NCBI GenBank assembly: GCA_020024775.1
Contig: JAHHTF010000003.1
Span: 1-49,572, forward strand
Source: Ureaplasma sp.
GTDB lineage: Bacteria; Bacillota_I; Bacilli_A; Mycoplasmatales; Mycoplasmoidaceae
Length of the DNA: 49,572 bases
Direction: 5' to 3'
Part shown: in pieces, positions 31,857 to 42,079 of the stretch
Position numbering within the stretch: position 1 is the first letter of the stretch
Layout of the letters: the number at the start of each line of letters is the position of its first letter
Translations under genes and position numbers: made by a program
The notes under the pieces: generated by a model
Seen by the model: only the letters and a program-made list of their open reading frames with translations
Database searches by the model: none
Told to the model about the DNA's origin: nothing

Positions 31857-32839
31857 ATGATAACAAGAGAAGAATTTCAAAAATTTTTAAAAGATATAAG
31901 TAATTCAGCTCCTTTTCAAAAAGGCAAATACATTAAGTTTTATCCTTATAAACCTTTTGTAATAATTAGCTTTTTGAAATCCATTGAAGGATAGATAAAT
32001 TCAATGATCAATCAGAATTCAAAATTAATTTTTCTGAATTTATCCCAGACTCAATTTCTTATAGATATGTAAAAAGTTTTTATAATCTAATGGTTTCAGA
32101 TGATGAAGTTTATAATGAATTTTATAACAATGTGAAAACCATTAGAGAGTTTTTAGATATTGGTTTCAATATCAAAGTTTATAACAAATTCGTTAGCTTG
32201 TTATTTTATATGCCTTTTGAAAAACTAAATAAAACAGAAGTCTTCAAATGTTATAAAGATAAAAAAGAAATAATCTTTTATAAACCAGATTATTTAACTT
32301 TAGAAGAATATAAAAAAGAACTAGAACAAGCTGCTTGAAAATCTTTAAAGAAAGCAATACCAGCTTATAATAGTTCAGAGTTTGATTTTAATAGTGTAGT
32401 TGATTATTCACAATATGAATTAAACAAACTAGAATTAGAATCAATTGAAAACAATCAATTTAATTCTAGAAAGTATCAACACATCTTTGCTAAAATGGTC
32501 AAAGATAGAGATGGCAAATGTGTGATTTGCTGTGAAGATTTGCCTTGTTTATTAGAAGCGGCACATATTAAACCTCATTGTAATTGTAGTGGTTTAAAAG
32601 AGAGTGCAGATATTAACAATGGTATCACTTTATGTAGAAACCATCACAAAGCATTTGATGAAGGAATATTTACTTTTAATGAAGATTGAACAATCAAATT
32701 ATCATCTAATTCTTCTTATGATGATTATTATGCAAAGTTCAGACAATTAGATCCATGTTATTCAAAACTACAAGCAAACAAACCAAGCATTAATAATGAT
32801 TATTTGCAATTTAGAAATAAGAATATTTTCATTCATTAG
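31857..32839 (+). pseudogene. HNH endonuclease, frameshifted
   Basis: Frame 1 runs from ATG 31857 (MITREEFQKFLKDISN..., ending KPFVIISFLKSIEG) to TAG 31992-31994. The sequence continues in another frame from DKFNDQSEFKINF to TAG 32837-32839. Rejoining needs one inserted base between about 31971 and 31994. The C-terminal half has the HNH domain: CVICC near the first Zn/Cys pair, EAAHIKPHC, and NNGITLCRNHHKAFDEG. The N-terminal KPFVIISFLK resembles the helical domain of HNH restriction-type proteins. Both Trp codons are TGA. It is either a recent pseudogene, a sequencing error or a switchable gene. Confidence 0.75.
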
Positions 32840-32847
32840 GCAAACAA

Positions 32848-32871
32848 AAATCTGAGGCTTCCCTCAGATTT
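32848..32871. terminator. Bidirectional terminator between HNH gene and tRNA-Arg
   Basis: A 10-bp perfect stem AAATCTGAGG/CCTCAGATTT (32848-32857 with 32862-32871), loop CTTC, with A-rich and T-rich flanks. Confidence 0.85.
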
Positions 32872-32881
32872 ATTTATACAA

Positions 32882-32958
32882 TGGCGCGCTTGAAGGGATT
32901 CGAACCCCTGACCGTACGCTTAGAAGGCGTATGCTCTATCCTGCTGAGCTACAAGCGC
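32882..32958 (-). tRNA. tRNA-Arg (anticodon TCT)
   Basis: A full cloverleaf on the minus strand. The acceptor stem is GCGCTTG with CAAGCGC and discriminator G; CCA is encoded (32882-32884). The anticodon stem-loop is TACGC-CTTCTAA-GCGTA, anticodon TCT (AGA codons). The T loop is TTCGAAT. Its 3' end faces the accessory island, the usual geometry for elements inserted at tRNA genes. Confidence 0.95.
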
Positions 32959-33127
32959 AATACAAAGATAATTATATTACAAACTTTGTAAAAATATTTT
33001 TTTTCAATCATGAGTGATTAAAAACTTTATTTTTTCATATGATAATATATTTTTTCTTGGTTTTTTAAATATTTTTAAAAAATATTAATCTTTTTATTAT
33101 ATAAATTGAGTAAAGTGTTAATAGCAA

Positions 33128-34591
33128 ATGAAATTAATTTCTAAAACCAAGCAAAAGATTATTAATTATTCACTAGGAATTGGTATTCCTGTAATTATTG
33201 CAGCAGCTGTAGTTGGTGGGTATTATTCATCTTTATCAGCGAATCCGTATAAAGAGTACTACCGTTCACCTTCTAGTGATGCTGTACCCTCTTTTTTAGC
33301 AAGTTTTTATTCAGCAACACTTAGAGGTGCTAGGGCTTTAGTGTTACCTGGCTATACATTAGTAGATCCTTTAAATGCAGCATTAGAAAATGCAAGTTTT
33401 AACAAAACTGGTTTTTTCTTAGTAGATGAAGCATATTATGGGGATTGTAATACACAAGTTGCATCAGTACAATTTAGAGCAGATGAAGGTTCATTTGTTT
33501 CAGGTATTGCATTAGCAATGTATTTAAATGATTATAAAGAATATTTTTCAAATAATGATAATAAGCTAACATGAGCAACATATGGTGGAGACCCATATGA
33601 TGCTGTGTTAGCTTTTATGTCAGGTTTCCAAAAAGGGATTGATTGGTTTAACAAAACAATTGTTCCAAAGAATCCTAATTATTTACCAATTGAACAAATG
33701 TTTATTAGTGACCAAGATAATGATAACTTTTCACATAGTTTCGGACCATCTGATGGGAATGCAATCATTGATAAGTTTTTAATTAAAGGAGTTGATTGTT
33801 TAATTCCAGTAGCGGGCCCCCAATCAATTGATGCTGCCGCTAAGATTTCAATTAAAATCGACCCAAGAACAAAACAACCACAAAGAACAATTGTGGTTGG
33901 GGTAGATAGTGCGATGGAAGATGATAAGAAAACCAAAAACTATAAACTGCCTCAAGTAAAAGGAATTAAATGTCCTAAATATATTTTGCCTTTCTCATCT
34001 ATGAAAAAGATAGATCAAATTTTACCTATTATGTTTGAGAAAACCAATGAAGGAACACCAGCAGTTGATAATATTGGAGGATTAGGGTATCATTCAATTG
34101 GTAATATACACAACAATGGAGCAGGGGTTTCACCTGCTGGAGAACAATATGTAGTAGAAGCAATTAAACTATTATCACCTAGTGTTAGTAATTATAATCA
34201 AGCAATTGAATATATTGCTACATTACCTGATTTTATTAATTTAGCTAAGAAAGACCCAGGTGAAGATAATTTAGCTAGTGGTATCTACAATTTAATGGGT
34301 ATTGATTATAAATACTCAGTTTATACTAAAGGGTTTTTATTACCAACATTACCTGATAAAAAACCAGTGAACATTCCAGATTCCAAGATGACTCAAGCAC
34401 AATGAGATGAAAAGAAAACATTTAATTTAAAAGGTTTTGTGCAAAAAGGAAATCAAAAAGATTCAGATAAGATTAAATTGATTCTTTCTAGTGCAAACTC
34501 TATTCTTCATGATGCGGGTTTTTGCCAAGTTTCTTACTTAGCGATTTATTATTTTTATAAAAAAAATGATATAAATATTCCAATAATTTAG
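33128..34591 (+). CDS. BMP-family substrate-binding protein, copy 1
   Basis: A 487-aa surface protein of the basic-membrane-protein (PnrA/Med) family, which binds nucleosides for ABC import. Residues 12-34 form a signal anchor ending YYSSLSANPYKEYY; there is no lipobox Cys, so it is probably membrane-anchored, not lipidated. Family blocks are FRADEGSFVSGIALA, FMSGFQKGIDWFN, DCLIPVAGPQS and IVVGVDSAMEDD. It is a tandem paralogue of the next gene, with the same length. The 169-bp region upstream (32959-33127) is AT-rich and holds a TATAAA-type promoter. Confidence 0.88.
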
Positions 34592-34678
34592 ATTCACAAT
34601 TATTGCAAAAAACATAGGTTTTTGTAGGTTTTTTCAATAAAATGATAGTCTCATCAACTATGACAAATATTACTATAC

Positions 34679-34717
34679 TTATTTTAATTTATAAATATAT
34701 TTATTAAATTAAAATAA
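34679..34717. repeat. AT-only inverted repeat before BMP copy 2
   Basis: A perfect 12-bp pair TTATTTTAATTT/AAATTAAAATAA (34679-34690, 34706-34717), loop 15 nt, lies 19 bp before the second binding-protein gene. It could terminate copy 1 or regulate copy 2; a TATAAT-like box follows. Confidence 0.45.
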
Positions 34718-34736
34718 AAATAATATAATTAATACT

Positions 34737-36200
34737 ATGAAACTATCAAATAAAACAAAGAAAATTATTATTATCTCTTCAGTGTTAGCAGGATCAGCCG
34801 CCCTGCTAACCGGTGTTGCTGTTGGTGGTTACTACTCTTCAGTTAACGCTAATCCGTACAAAGAGTTCTATAGAACGCCAGCGTCAGATACTGACACGGC
34901 CTTCTTATCGTCTTATTATTCCGCCCAAATCTATGGTGCTGAACTACTGCTATTGCCCGGTTTCTCATTGAATCCTTCAATGTCTCTGGCACTTAAAAAT
35001 GCAAAGTTCAACAACATGGGTTTTTTATTAATAGATGATGCTTATTCTGGTGAATCTACAAGCCAAGTAGCGACTGTTAGATATAGAGTGGACGAAGGTT
35101 CATTTGTTACTGGAGTTGCTATTGGTCAGTACTTAAACCAATATAAGGACTACTTTGATGTTAATGGTGATGGACTTACGTGGGGGACATATGGAGGAAT
35201 GAACTTCCCGTCGGTTACATCATTTATGGCTGGTTTCCAAAGTGGAATCGATTGATTCAACAAAAATATAGTACCTAAAAAACCTGGTTTCCAAGAAATC
35301 AGACAAGTGGTTTTAGGTCCAACTTACAATGATAATTATGCTAATGGATTTGGTCCATCAGATGGTAACCCAATCATTGATAAGTTTTTGGTTAGAGGTG
35401 GACAAGATTCAATTGACTGTTTAATCCCAGTAGCTGGTCCACAAACTGTTTCAGCGGTTTCTAAAATCTCTGTTAAAAAAGGTAAAAGAACAATTGTTGT
35501 TGGTGTAGATAGTGCTATTGAAGACGACAAGTCGGTTAAAGGATACACATTACCACAGGTTTCAGGTATTAATTGTCCCAAGCAAATCTTACCTTTCTCT
35601 TCACTTAAAAAGATTGATACAACTGTTCCACAGATTATCAATAAGATTAATGAAGGTGCTACAACTCAAGCTAACAACATCGGTGGATTTGGGTTTGACT
35701 CGTTAGGAGACATTAACAACAATGGTGTTGGTGTTTCTAAAGCAGGAGAACAATATGTAGTAGATGCATTAAAGATTTTAGATCCTAGTGTTAGTGACTA
35801 CAATGCTGCTATTAACAAATTGAAAACTGAATCTCAATTCAACCAATACTTCACATCTAACAATGGTTCTGGTGATTTTGCAGGAGTGTTTAAAGCGGGT
35901 TCTGGTACATTTGAATATGCACTACCAACTGCAGCAACTCAATATGCTCCAGTACCTAAAACAAAACCTGCTGATATTCCAGATGCACAAATGACTCAAA
36001 AACAATGAGAGTCTAAACTTACATTTAATTTAAAAGGATTTATTAAAGACGGAGTTCAATCAGATGAAGATAAGATTAAAATTGTTTTATCTACATCAAG
36101 TTCTGTCTTAATGGATGCAAGTTTCTCACAAGCTGCTTATTTAGGTTTATATTACTTCTATAAAGAACACAATATAAATATCCCACCGGTGAAAGGATAG
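34737..36200 (+). CDS. BMP-family substrate-binding protein, copy 2
   Basis: A 487-aa paralogue of the preceding gene, similar along its whole length: YYSSVNANPYKEFYRTP, YRVDEGSFVTGVAIG, FMAGFQSGIDWFN, DCLIPVAGPQT, IVVGVDSAIEDD and FNLKGFI. It again has an N-terminal anchor (residues 10-35) and no lipobox Cys. Bases 34801-34980 are about 45% GC, well above the rest of the window. It lies 12 nt before the ATPase gene, so it is the copy directly coupled to the transporter. Confidence 0.9.
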
Positions 36201-36212
36201 AAGGTAACATAT

Positions 36213-37751
36213 ATGTCTAATTTTGCAATTGAAATGAAAAACATTACAAAAACTTTCTTGAATGGGAAAGTTGTTGCTAATGAAAATATCCATTTAAATG
36301 TTAAGAAAAATGAAGTGCATGCACTAGTTGGTGAGAATGGTGCAGGTAAATCAACATTGATGTCAATCTTGTTTGGGGTATATGAACCAGACTATGGGAC
36401 GATTGCTATTAATGGTGAACAAGTAAAATTTGAATCAGCCAAAGATGCTAATAAATATGGTATTGGAATGGTTCACCAACACTTTAAATTAGTTGATGAA
36501 TGTTCAGTACTTGATAACATTATTCTTGGAGAAGAAGGAACAGGTGTTCTTAATGTTATCCAAAGAAAATTAATTAAAGAAAAACTACAACTGTTAATTG
36601 AAAAATACAAGTTCAATATTGATCTTGATGAAAAGGTTAGAAACCTATCAGTAGGTCAACAACAGAAAACAGAAATTCTTAAATTAATTTATAGAAATGT
36701 AGATATATTAATTTTTGATGAACCAACTGCGGTTTTATCGAAAAATGAAATTGATAGCTTTTTAGAAATGATTTCCGATTTCCAAAAAGAAGGTAAAACA
36801 ATTATTATCATTACCCACAAATTAAGTGAAATTAAAAGTGTGGCTAATTGAGTAACTGTTATTCGTAGAGGAAAATATATTGATGATTTCTCAATCGATG
36901 CAAAATCGATTGATGAAATTGCAGAACTAATTGTTGGGAATAAAGTGGTTGCTGTAGCTAATGATACTCCAGTAGATCCAAATGCTCCAGATAAATTAGT
37001 TGTAAAGAATTTAAATGTTTATAAGTTTTATAAAAAACAAAAAACAAATAATTCTAAAAACCCTATGATTGACTTCACTATTAAAGCAGGAGAAATCTTT
37101 GCAATAGCTGGGGTTGAAGGAAACGGACAATCAGAATTAGCTTTAATGATCTCAGGGATGTTAAAAGATCCAGGAGCTGAAATTATTGTTAATGGGCAAG
37201 ATATAAACAAATTATCTATTGCCAAAAGATTTGAAAATGGTTTATCATCTATTCCAGAAGATAGACACGAACATGGTTTAATCCTAGATTGACCAATCGC
37301 ACTTAATATATGTGCACATGATTTAGAAAAATATCCATATAGTTCAGCAGGATTCTTGAATTTCAATTCAATTTATAAAAAAGCTGCTCATATCATTAAA
37401 ACATATGATGTTAGAGGAACAACTAGAGGTACATCAGATGCCAGAGGATTATCTGGTGGTAACCAACAAAAATTGATTATTGGTAGAGAGATGGCAAGAA
37501 ATTATGAATTACTATTATTAGTTCAACCAACTAGAGGGATGGACTTAGGAGCTATTTCATTTATCCACAAAGAAATTCTAGAAGCTAAAAAACAAGGTAA
37601 AGCAATTTTATTAATCTCTTATGAGTTGGATGAAATTCTTTCTTTAGCTGACAAGATTGCAGTAATGCAAAATGGTAGATTCTTAATTGTCGAAGAATCA
37701 AGCAAACTAGATAGACAAAAAATTGCAGAAATCATGGTGAAAGGAGTTTAG
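36213..37751 (+). CDS. Nucleoside ABC importer, double ATPase
   Basis: A 512-aa protein with two ABC domains. The first is canonical: Walker A GENGAGKST (40-48), LSVGQQQK and LIFDEPTAVLS. The second has the degenerate Walker A GVEGNGQSE and LSGGNQQK, as in sugar/nucleoside ATPases of the RbsA/NupO type. In the second domain the Walker B region LLLLVQPTRGMD has Gln where Glu is expected, which is typical of the degenerate half in this family. It powers the two permeases that follow (1-nt gaps). Confidence 0.93.
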
Positions 37752-37752
37752 G

Positions 37753-40119
37753 ATGACTGAAAAGAAATCTCATACGAACTATAAGTCTAAACTTAAAGCT
37801 AATTTGTTTAAAGATGCATTCTGTTCTACAAACAAATCTGTAACAGCTATTAAGAATGCTGGTTCTATTATATTAGCGATTTTTACAGCATTAATTGTCT
37901 CAGTATTAATTGCTACAGCATCTGGTTATAATCCAGGTGAATTAATTTCGGATTTATTTACAAAAGCATTCATTGATTGAAAAGCTTTAATTGTAAATAT
38001 CTCAGTACTAGGGATTGGATCACTAGCATTCATCTTTGCTTTTAAAGTAGGTTTATTTAATATTGGTATCTCCGGGCAGATGCTAGCAGCCGGAATGGCT
38101 TGTTTAGCAGTTGCTTTAGGGATGAAGAATGTTAATTTCCCTCCAGTGTTAGCACAAATCTTTATGATGTCAATTGCTATATTAACAGCAATGGCTGTTG
38201 GGGGATTAATCTCAGTTCTTAAAATCTATTTAAAAGTTAATGAAGTGGTTAGTTCAATTTTATTAAACTGAATTATCTTCTTTATTGTTAGATACATTAT
38301 TGTTGAAATAATGCTAAAAGATGCTACTCAACAAATTACAGCATCTCCAGACTTCCCGGTTCAATTTACATTAAACCAAAATGGTTATGGATGATTAGCT
38401 GCAATCATTATTCTAGCTATTCTATCAGTAATCACATTCGTATTACTTAAATACACTGTATTTGGTACTAAAATGATTGGTGTTGGTAAATCATTAAATT
38501 CGGCTAAATATATTGGTTACAACACTAAAGCATATTTAATTAGTTCATTCTGTATTTCATCAGCAATAGCAGGTATATTAGGATATGTTCTATATACAGC
38601 TGGTGAAGTAATGAATATTCCAATTTCACCATCAGTGGATGCAGTTCCAGTTGAAGGGATGAATGGGATTGCCATTGGATTAATCTCAATGTCACATCCA
38701 TTAGTTGTTCTTCCAGTTTCATTTATTATTGGGTTGTTCCAAAGTTCAGCTCAATATCTAGTAGGTGGTGCAGCGGCAATTTCAAACCTAATTATTGGTT
38801 TCGTTATTCTGGGTGCTGCAATGGTTGTAGTGTTCTTAAAATTCAAACCATGAATTTGATTTAAGAAATGAGCGGTTTGTAGAACTTATGAACAAAACTA
38901 CAAAAAGTACATCAACCAAATGGATAGTAATATCTCAAAATACAAAGCTGCAATGTATGATGCAACTAAATACTATGCATTAGTAAACAAAGATGCAGAA
39001 AAAATGCGTAAGATCTTAAACAATGACCAAGATTTAATCAATAAGTTCTCTCAGTTCACTAAAGAACAAATGTTCGAACAAATCTATAATGATTACATTA
39101 ATGAAAGAAGAGAAATTAAAGCTCAATTCAAAAAACATAATTTAATTGATAAAGCATCTCAAGTATTCTGATACAAATTAGAAAACAAGAGACAACGTGA
39201 AGAAATCAATTATGAAATTGATATTCAAAAAATCAAATCTTCTAAGAGATTAAATGAAAAAGTATTAGCTTATCAAAACCAAACTGATTTATTAGCTAAA
39301 ATTGAAAAAGTTAATACAAAAATTGAATTATTAGAATTCCAAACTAAAAAACAAATTTTAGCAGCTCAAGAAAAAAATCATAGTACTTCTAAATATGAAA
39401 CTAAATTAGCTAATGAAAAACAAAAATTATTAGCTGAAATCCAAAAGATTGAACAACAAATGGCTGAAAGAAAATCTCAGGATTTAGCAAAAGCTAATGA
39501 AGTGAAAGTTAGAATTGCTAACAATGATAAAGAATATGAAGCATTAAGAGCAAGATTATTAAAGAAATTAGATAATAACTTAGTAAACCATAAAGGTTGC
39601 TCTAAATCTAAAGTAGAACATACTTATAGATGAGCAATGAGAGATGCTAAAAAACTTCAATTAGTTGAAAACGAAAAACAACTAGTTATTAAATGAGTTC
39701 AAGAATCATATGAACAAGCAATTAAAGAATTTGGTGTTCAACCAGTTTCTTTAGAAGATAAACAAATTCTAAAAGAAGAAATTGTTGAATCAATTGTTTC
39801 TATTGAAGGATCTAGTTTAGAAACTCAACCTATTCAATCAGTTCAAGAAATCGAACATCAATCAATTTCTGAACCTCAACCAAAAGTTGAAACAAAACAA
39901 GTTGAATCTAAACCATCTCAACCAGTTGGTAAACCAACTAATGAAAGCTCAGAAATATTACTTGAAAGTGATAAATGAAAAGCTATTAATCAACTATGAG
40001 ATAAATATAATGAAACACAAGATCCAAAAATATTAAAAACTATTAAATTCTTACAAAACGAATTCCAATTAGAATTAGAAAAATCAGAAAAAGAATTACA
40101 CGATAAGGAGGCATACTAA
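37753..40119 (+). CDS. Nucleoside ABC permease 1 with giant cytoplasmic coiled-coil tail
   Basis: A 788-aa protein. Residues ~35-365 are the usual permease of the BMP-type importer, with eight to nine hydrophobic segments, FKVGLFNIGISGQMLAAG and VGKSLNSAKYIGYN. The remaining ~420 residues are cytoplasmic: long Lys/Glu/Gln/Ala helices predicted to form a coiled coil (about 390-700), then a Ser/Pro/Gln/Glu-rich linker (PQPKVETKQVESKPSQ) and a final short helical segment. Standard family members stop near residue 370. An AAGGAG-like site (40105-40110) at its end serves the next gene. Confidence 0.88.
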
Positions 40120-40120
40120 T

Positions 40121-41041
40121 ATGGAATTAGGTGGAATAATTACCAATAATACTTTTCTATTTGCGGTTATCCTAATGTTAGGTGCCTGCTCAGGGTACTT
40201 CTCAGAAAGAGTAGGGATTGCTAATATCTCAATTAACGGTCAAATGGTATTCGGTGCATTAACATTCACGATTTTATCTGAAGTGATGTATCCAGCAATG
40301 GGAGAAAATAGTTTCTTCTTGCCAATGTTACTTTCAGCAATGTTAACAGTTATATCCTCAAGCTTGTTTGGGGTCTTGACCATCAAGCTGAAATGTAACC
40401 AAATTATTGCAGGGACTGCAATTAACTTATTAATGGTTGGTTTAGGAATGTTCTTAACTGAACCATTAGCTCCAATCCTATCAGGTGGTATCCATACTAA
40501 ATTAACTTCAGACTACCACCCATTAATTGAATTAGGAAATGGATTCTATTTATCAACATTACTATTATTCATCTTCTTTGTGTTACTAGTGGTAGGTTTA
40601 TGATTAGTTGTTAGATTCACTCCATTTGGTTTAAGAATGAGAGCAATTGGTAATAACCCTAATGCCGTAGATGCACAAGGGATTAATGTTGAAAGATACC
40701 AATGAATAGCACTTACTATTGGTGGTGTGTTAGCAGGATTTGGTGGTGCACTATTCATGTTTGCGAGTAACAATGCTCCATTTACAGGAGATGTATCTGG
40801 GGTTGGGTTCTTAGCATTAGCAATTCTGATTGCTGGTTCTTGAAGAATTCCATTACTAGTATTAGTATCAATTGTGTTTGCTACAATTACTAAAGTTTGT
40901 GAAAACTACAGACAAAGTATTCCAACAGACGTTGCTAAAATGATTCCATACATTATTACATTATTAGCAATGGTTTGTTTCTCAAAATGAAACTCTCCTC
41001 CAAAACACTTGGGTATTCCTTTTGACAAAACAAAAAGATAA
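40121..41041 (+). CDS. Nucleoside ABC permease 2
   Basis: A 306-aa integral membrane protein of normal length, with about nine hydrophobic segments. SERVGIANISINGQMVFGA and FTPFGLRMRAIGNNPNAVDAQG match the BMP-type importer permease pair (YufQ/NupQ-like). It lacks the tail of permease 1. It starts 1 nt after permease 1 and ends KTKR at TAA 41039, just before a strong terminator. It completes the importer. Confidence 0.92.
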
Positions 41042-41045
41042 TATT

Positions 41046-41072
41046 AAAATGCAAGGAAACTTGCATTTTTTA
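41046..41072 (+). terminator. Rho-independent terminator of the importer operon
   Basis: A 10-bp perfect stem AAAATGCAAG/CTTGCATTTT (41046-41055 with 41060-41069), loop GAAA, with a T-rich tail. Confidence 0.9.
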
Positions 41073-41154
41073 TTTACTAATAAACCCAATATTATAGAAT
41101 AATACTATAAGTTGTTTATGCAACTATAAGGATTAATTAAAGGAAAATAAGATA

Positions 41155-42078
41155 ATGAAAAGAGTGATATTTTTAGGAACCCCATTGATTGCTTTATATG
41201 CATTAAAAGCATTAATGAAAATAGATGATTTAGAAATAGTAGCGGTTGTAGCGCAACCAGATAGAATGTTAGATAGAAAGAAACAAATTCAATATTTGGA
41301 GGTTAAACAATATTGTGTTGATAATAACTTATTGATTTATCAACCAGAAAAGATTTCTGAAATCAAACAAGAAATTATTGATCTAAAACCTGATTTAATG
41401 ATAACTTGCGCATATGGCCAATTTATTCCAGATTCTATTTTAGAAATTCCTACAATTGGATCATTTAATTTTCATGCTTCTTTGTTGCCTAAATGAAGAG
41501 GTGGGGCGCCAATTCATTGAGCAGTTATTAATAATGATTCGACAACAGGTTGAACATTAATGAAGATGGTTAAAAAGATGGATGCTGGGGATTATTGTGC
41601 ACAAGAAGTAGTTGATGTTGATACTTACGAAACTACAGAGTCCTTGTATAACAAATTATGTTTAGGATTAGATAAATTTGTTAAAGATAATATTGCAAAA
41701 TTATGAGATAAAAATACCACTTGAATTCCTCAAGATGAATCCAAAGTAACATTAGGATTAAATATTAAAAAGGAAGATAGAATCATTGATTTTTCAAAAG
41801 GTTGTGTTTCAGTTGATTGTTTAGTAAGAGGTTTATATTCTAAACCAATTGCTCTTTGAATTAACAAAGGGGTTGAGATAAAAGTTTACTCAGCTAAAAA
41901 ATCTAATATCAAATCCACAACAAAACCAGGAACAATTAATCAAATAACAAAAGAAGGTATATTTGTTAGTACCTCTGATTTTGATATTATTTTCACTAAG
42001 ATTCAATTACCATCTAAGAATGTTGTAGAAGTTAATCAAGTTTATCATAATGAATCATTTAAAAAGGAATTAATGTAA
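41155..42078 (+). CDS. fmt: Methionyl-tRNA formyltransferase
   Basis: A 307-aa enzyme that formylates initiator Met-tRNA using 10-formyl-THF. It has the N-terminal GTPLIALYALKAL, VVAQPDR, the catalytic block SFNFHASLLPKWRGGAPIHW, and MDAGDYCAQE. The length is normal. The ATG has AAAGGA about 10 nt upstream. It is 1 nt from the DUF2779 gene, so they are probably co-transcribed. Confidence 0.95.
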
Positions 42079-42079
42079 G

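Noticed and set aside
26416..32958. tRNA-Arg 3'-end duplication as an attachment site at the left boundary
   Set aside because: I looked for GCGCTTGAAGG-like sequence at 26.07-26.42 kb and found none; no integrase gene is present either.
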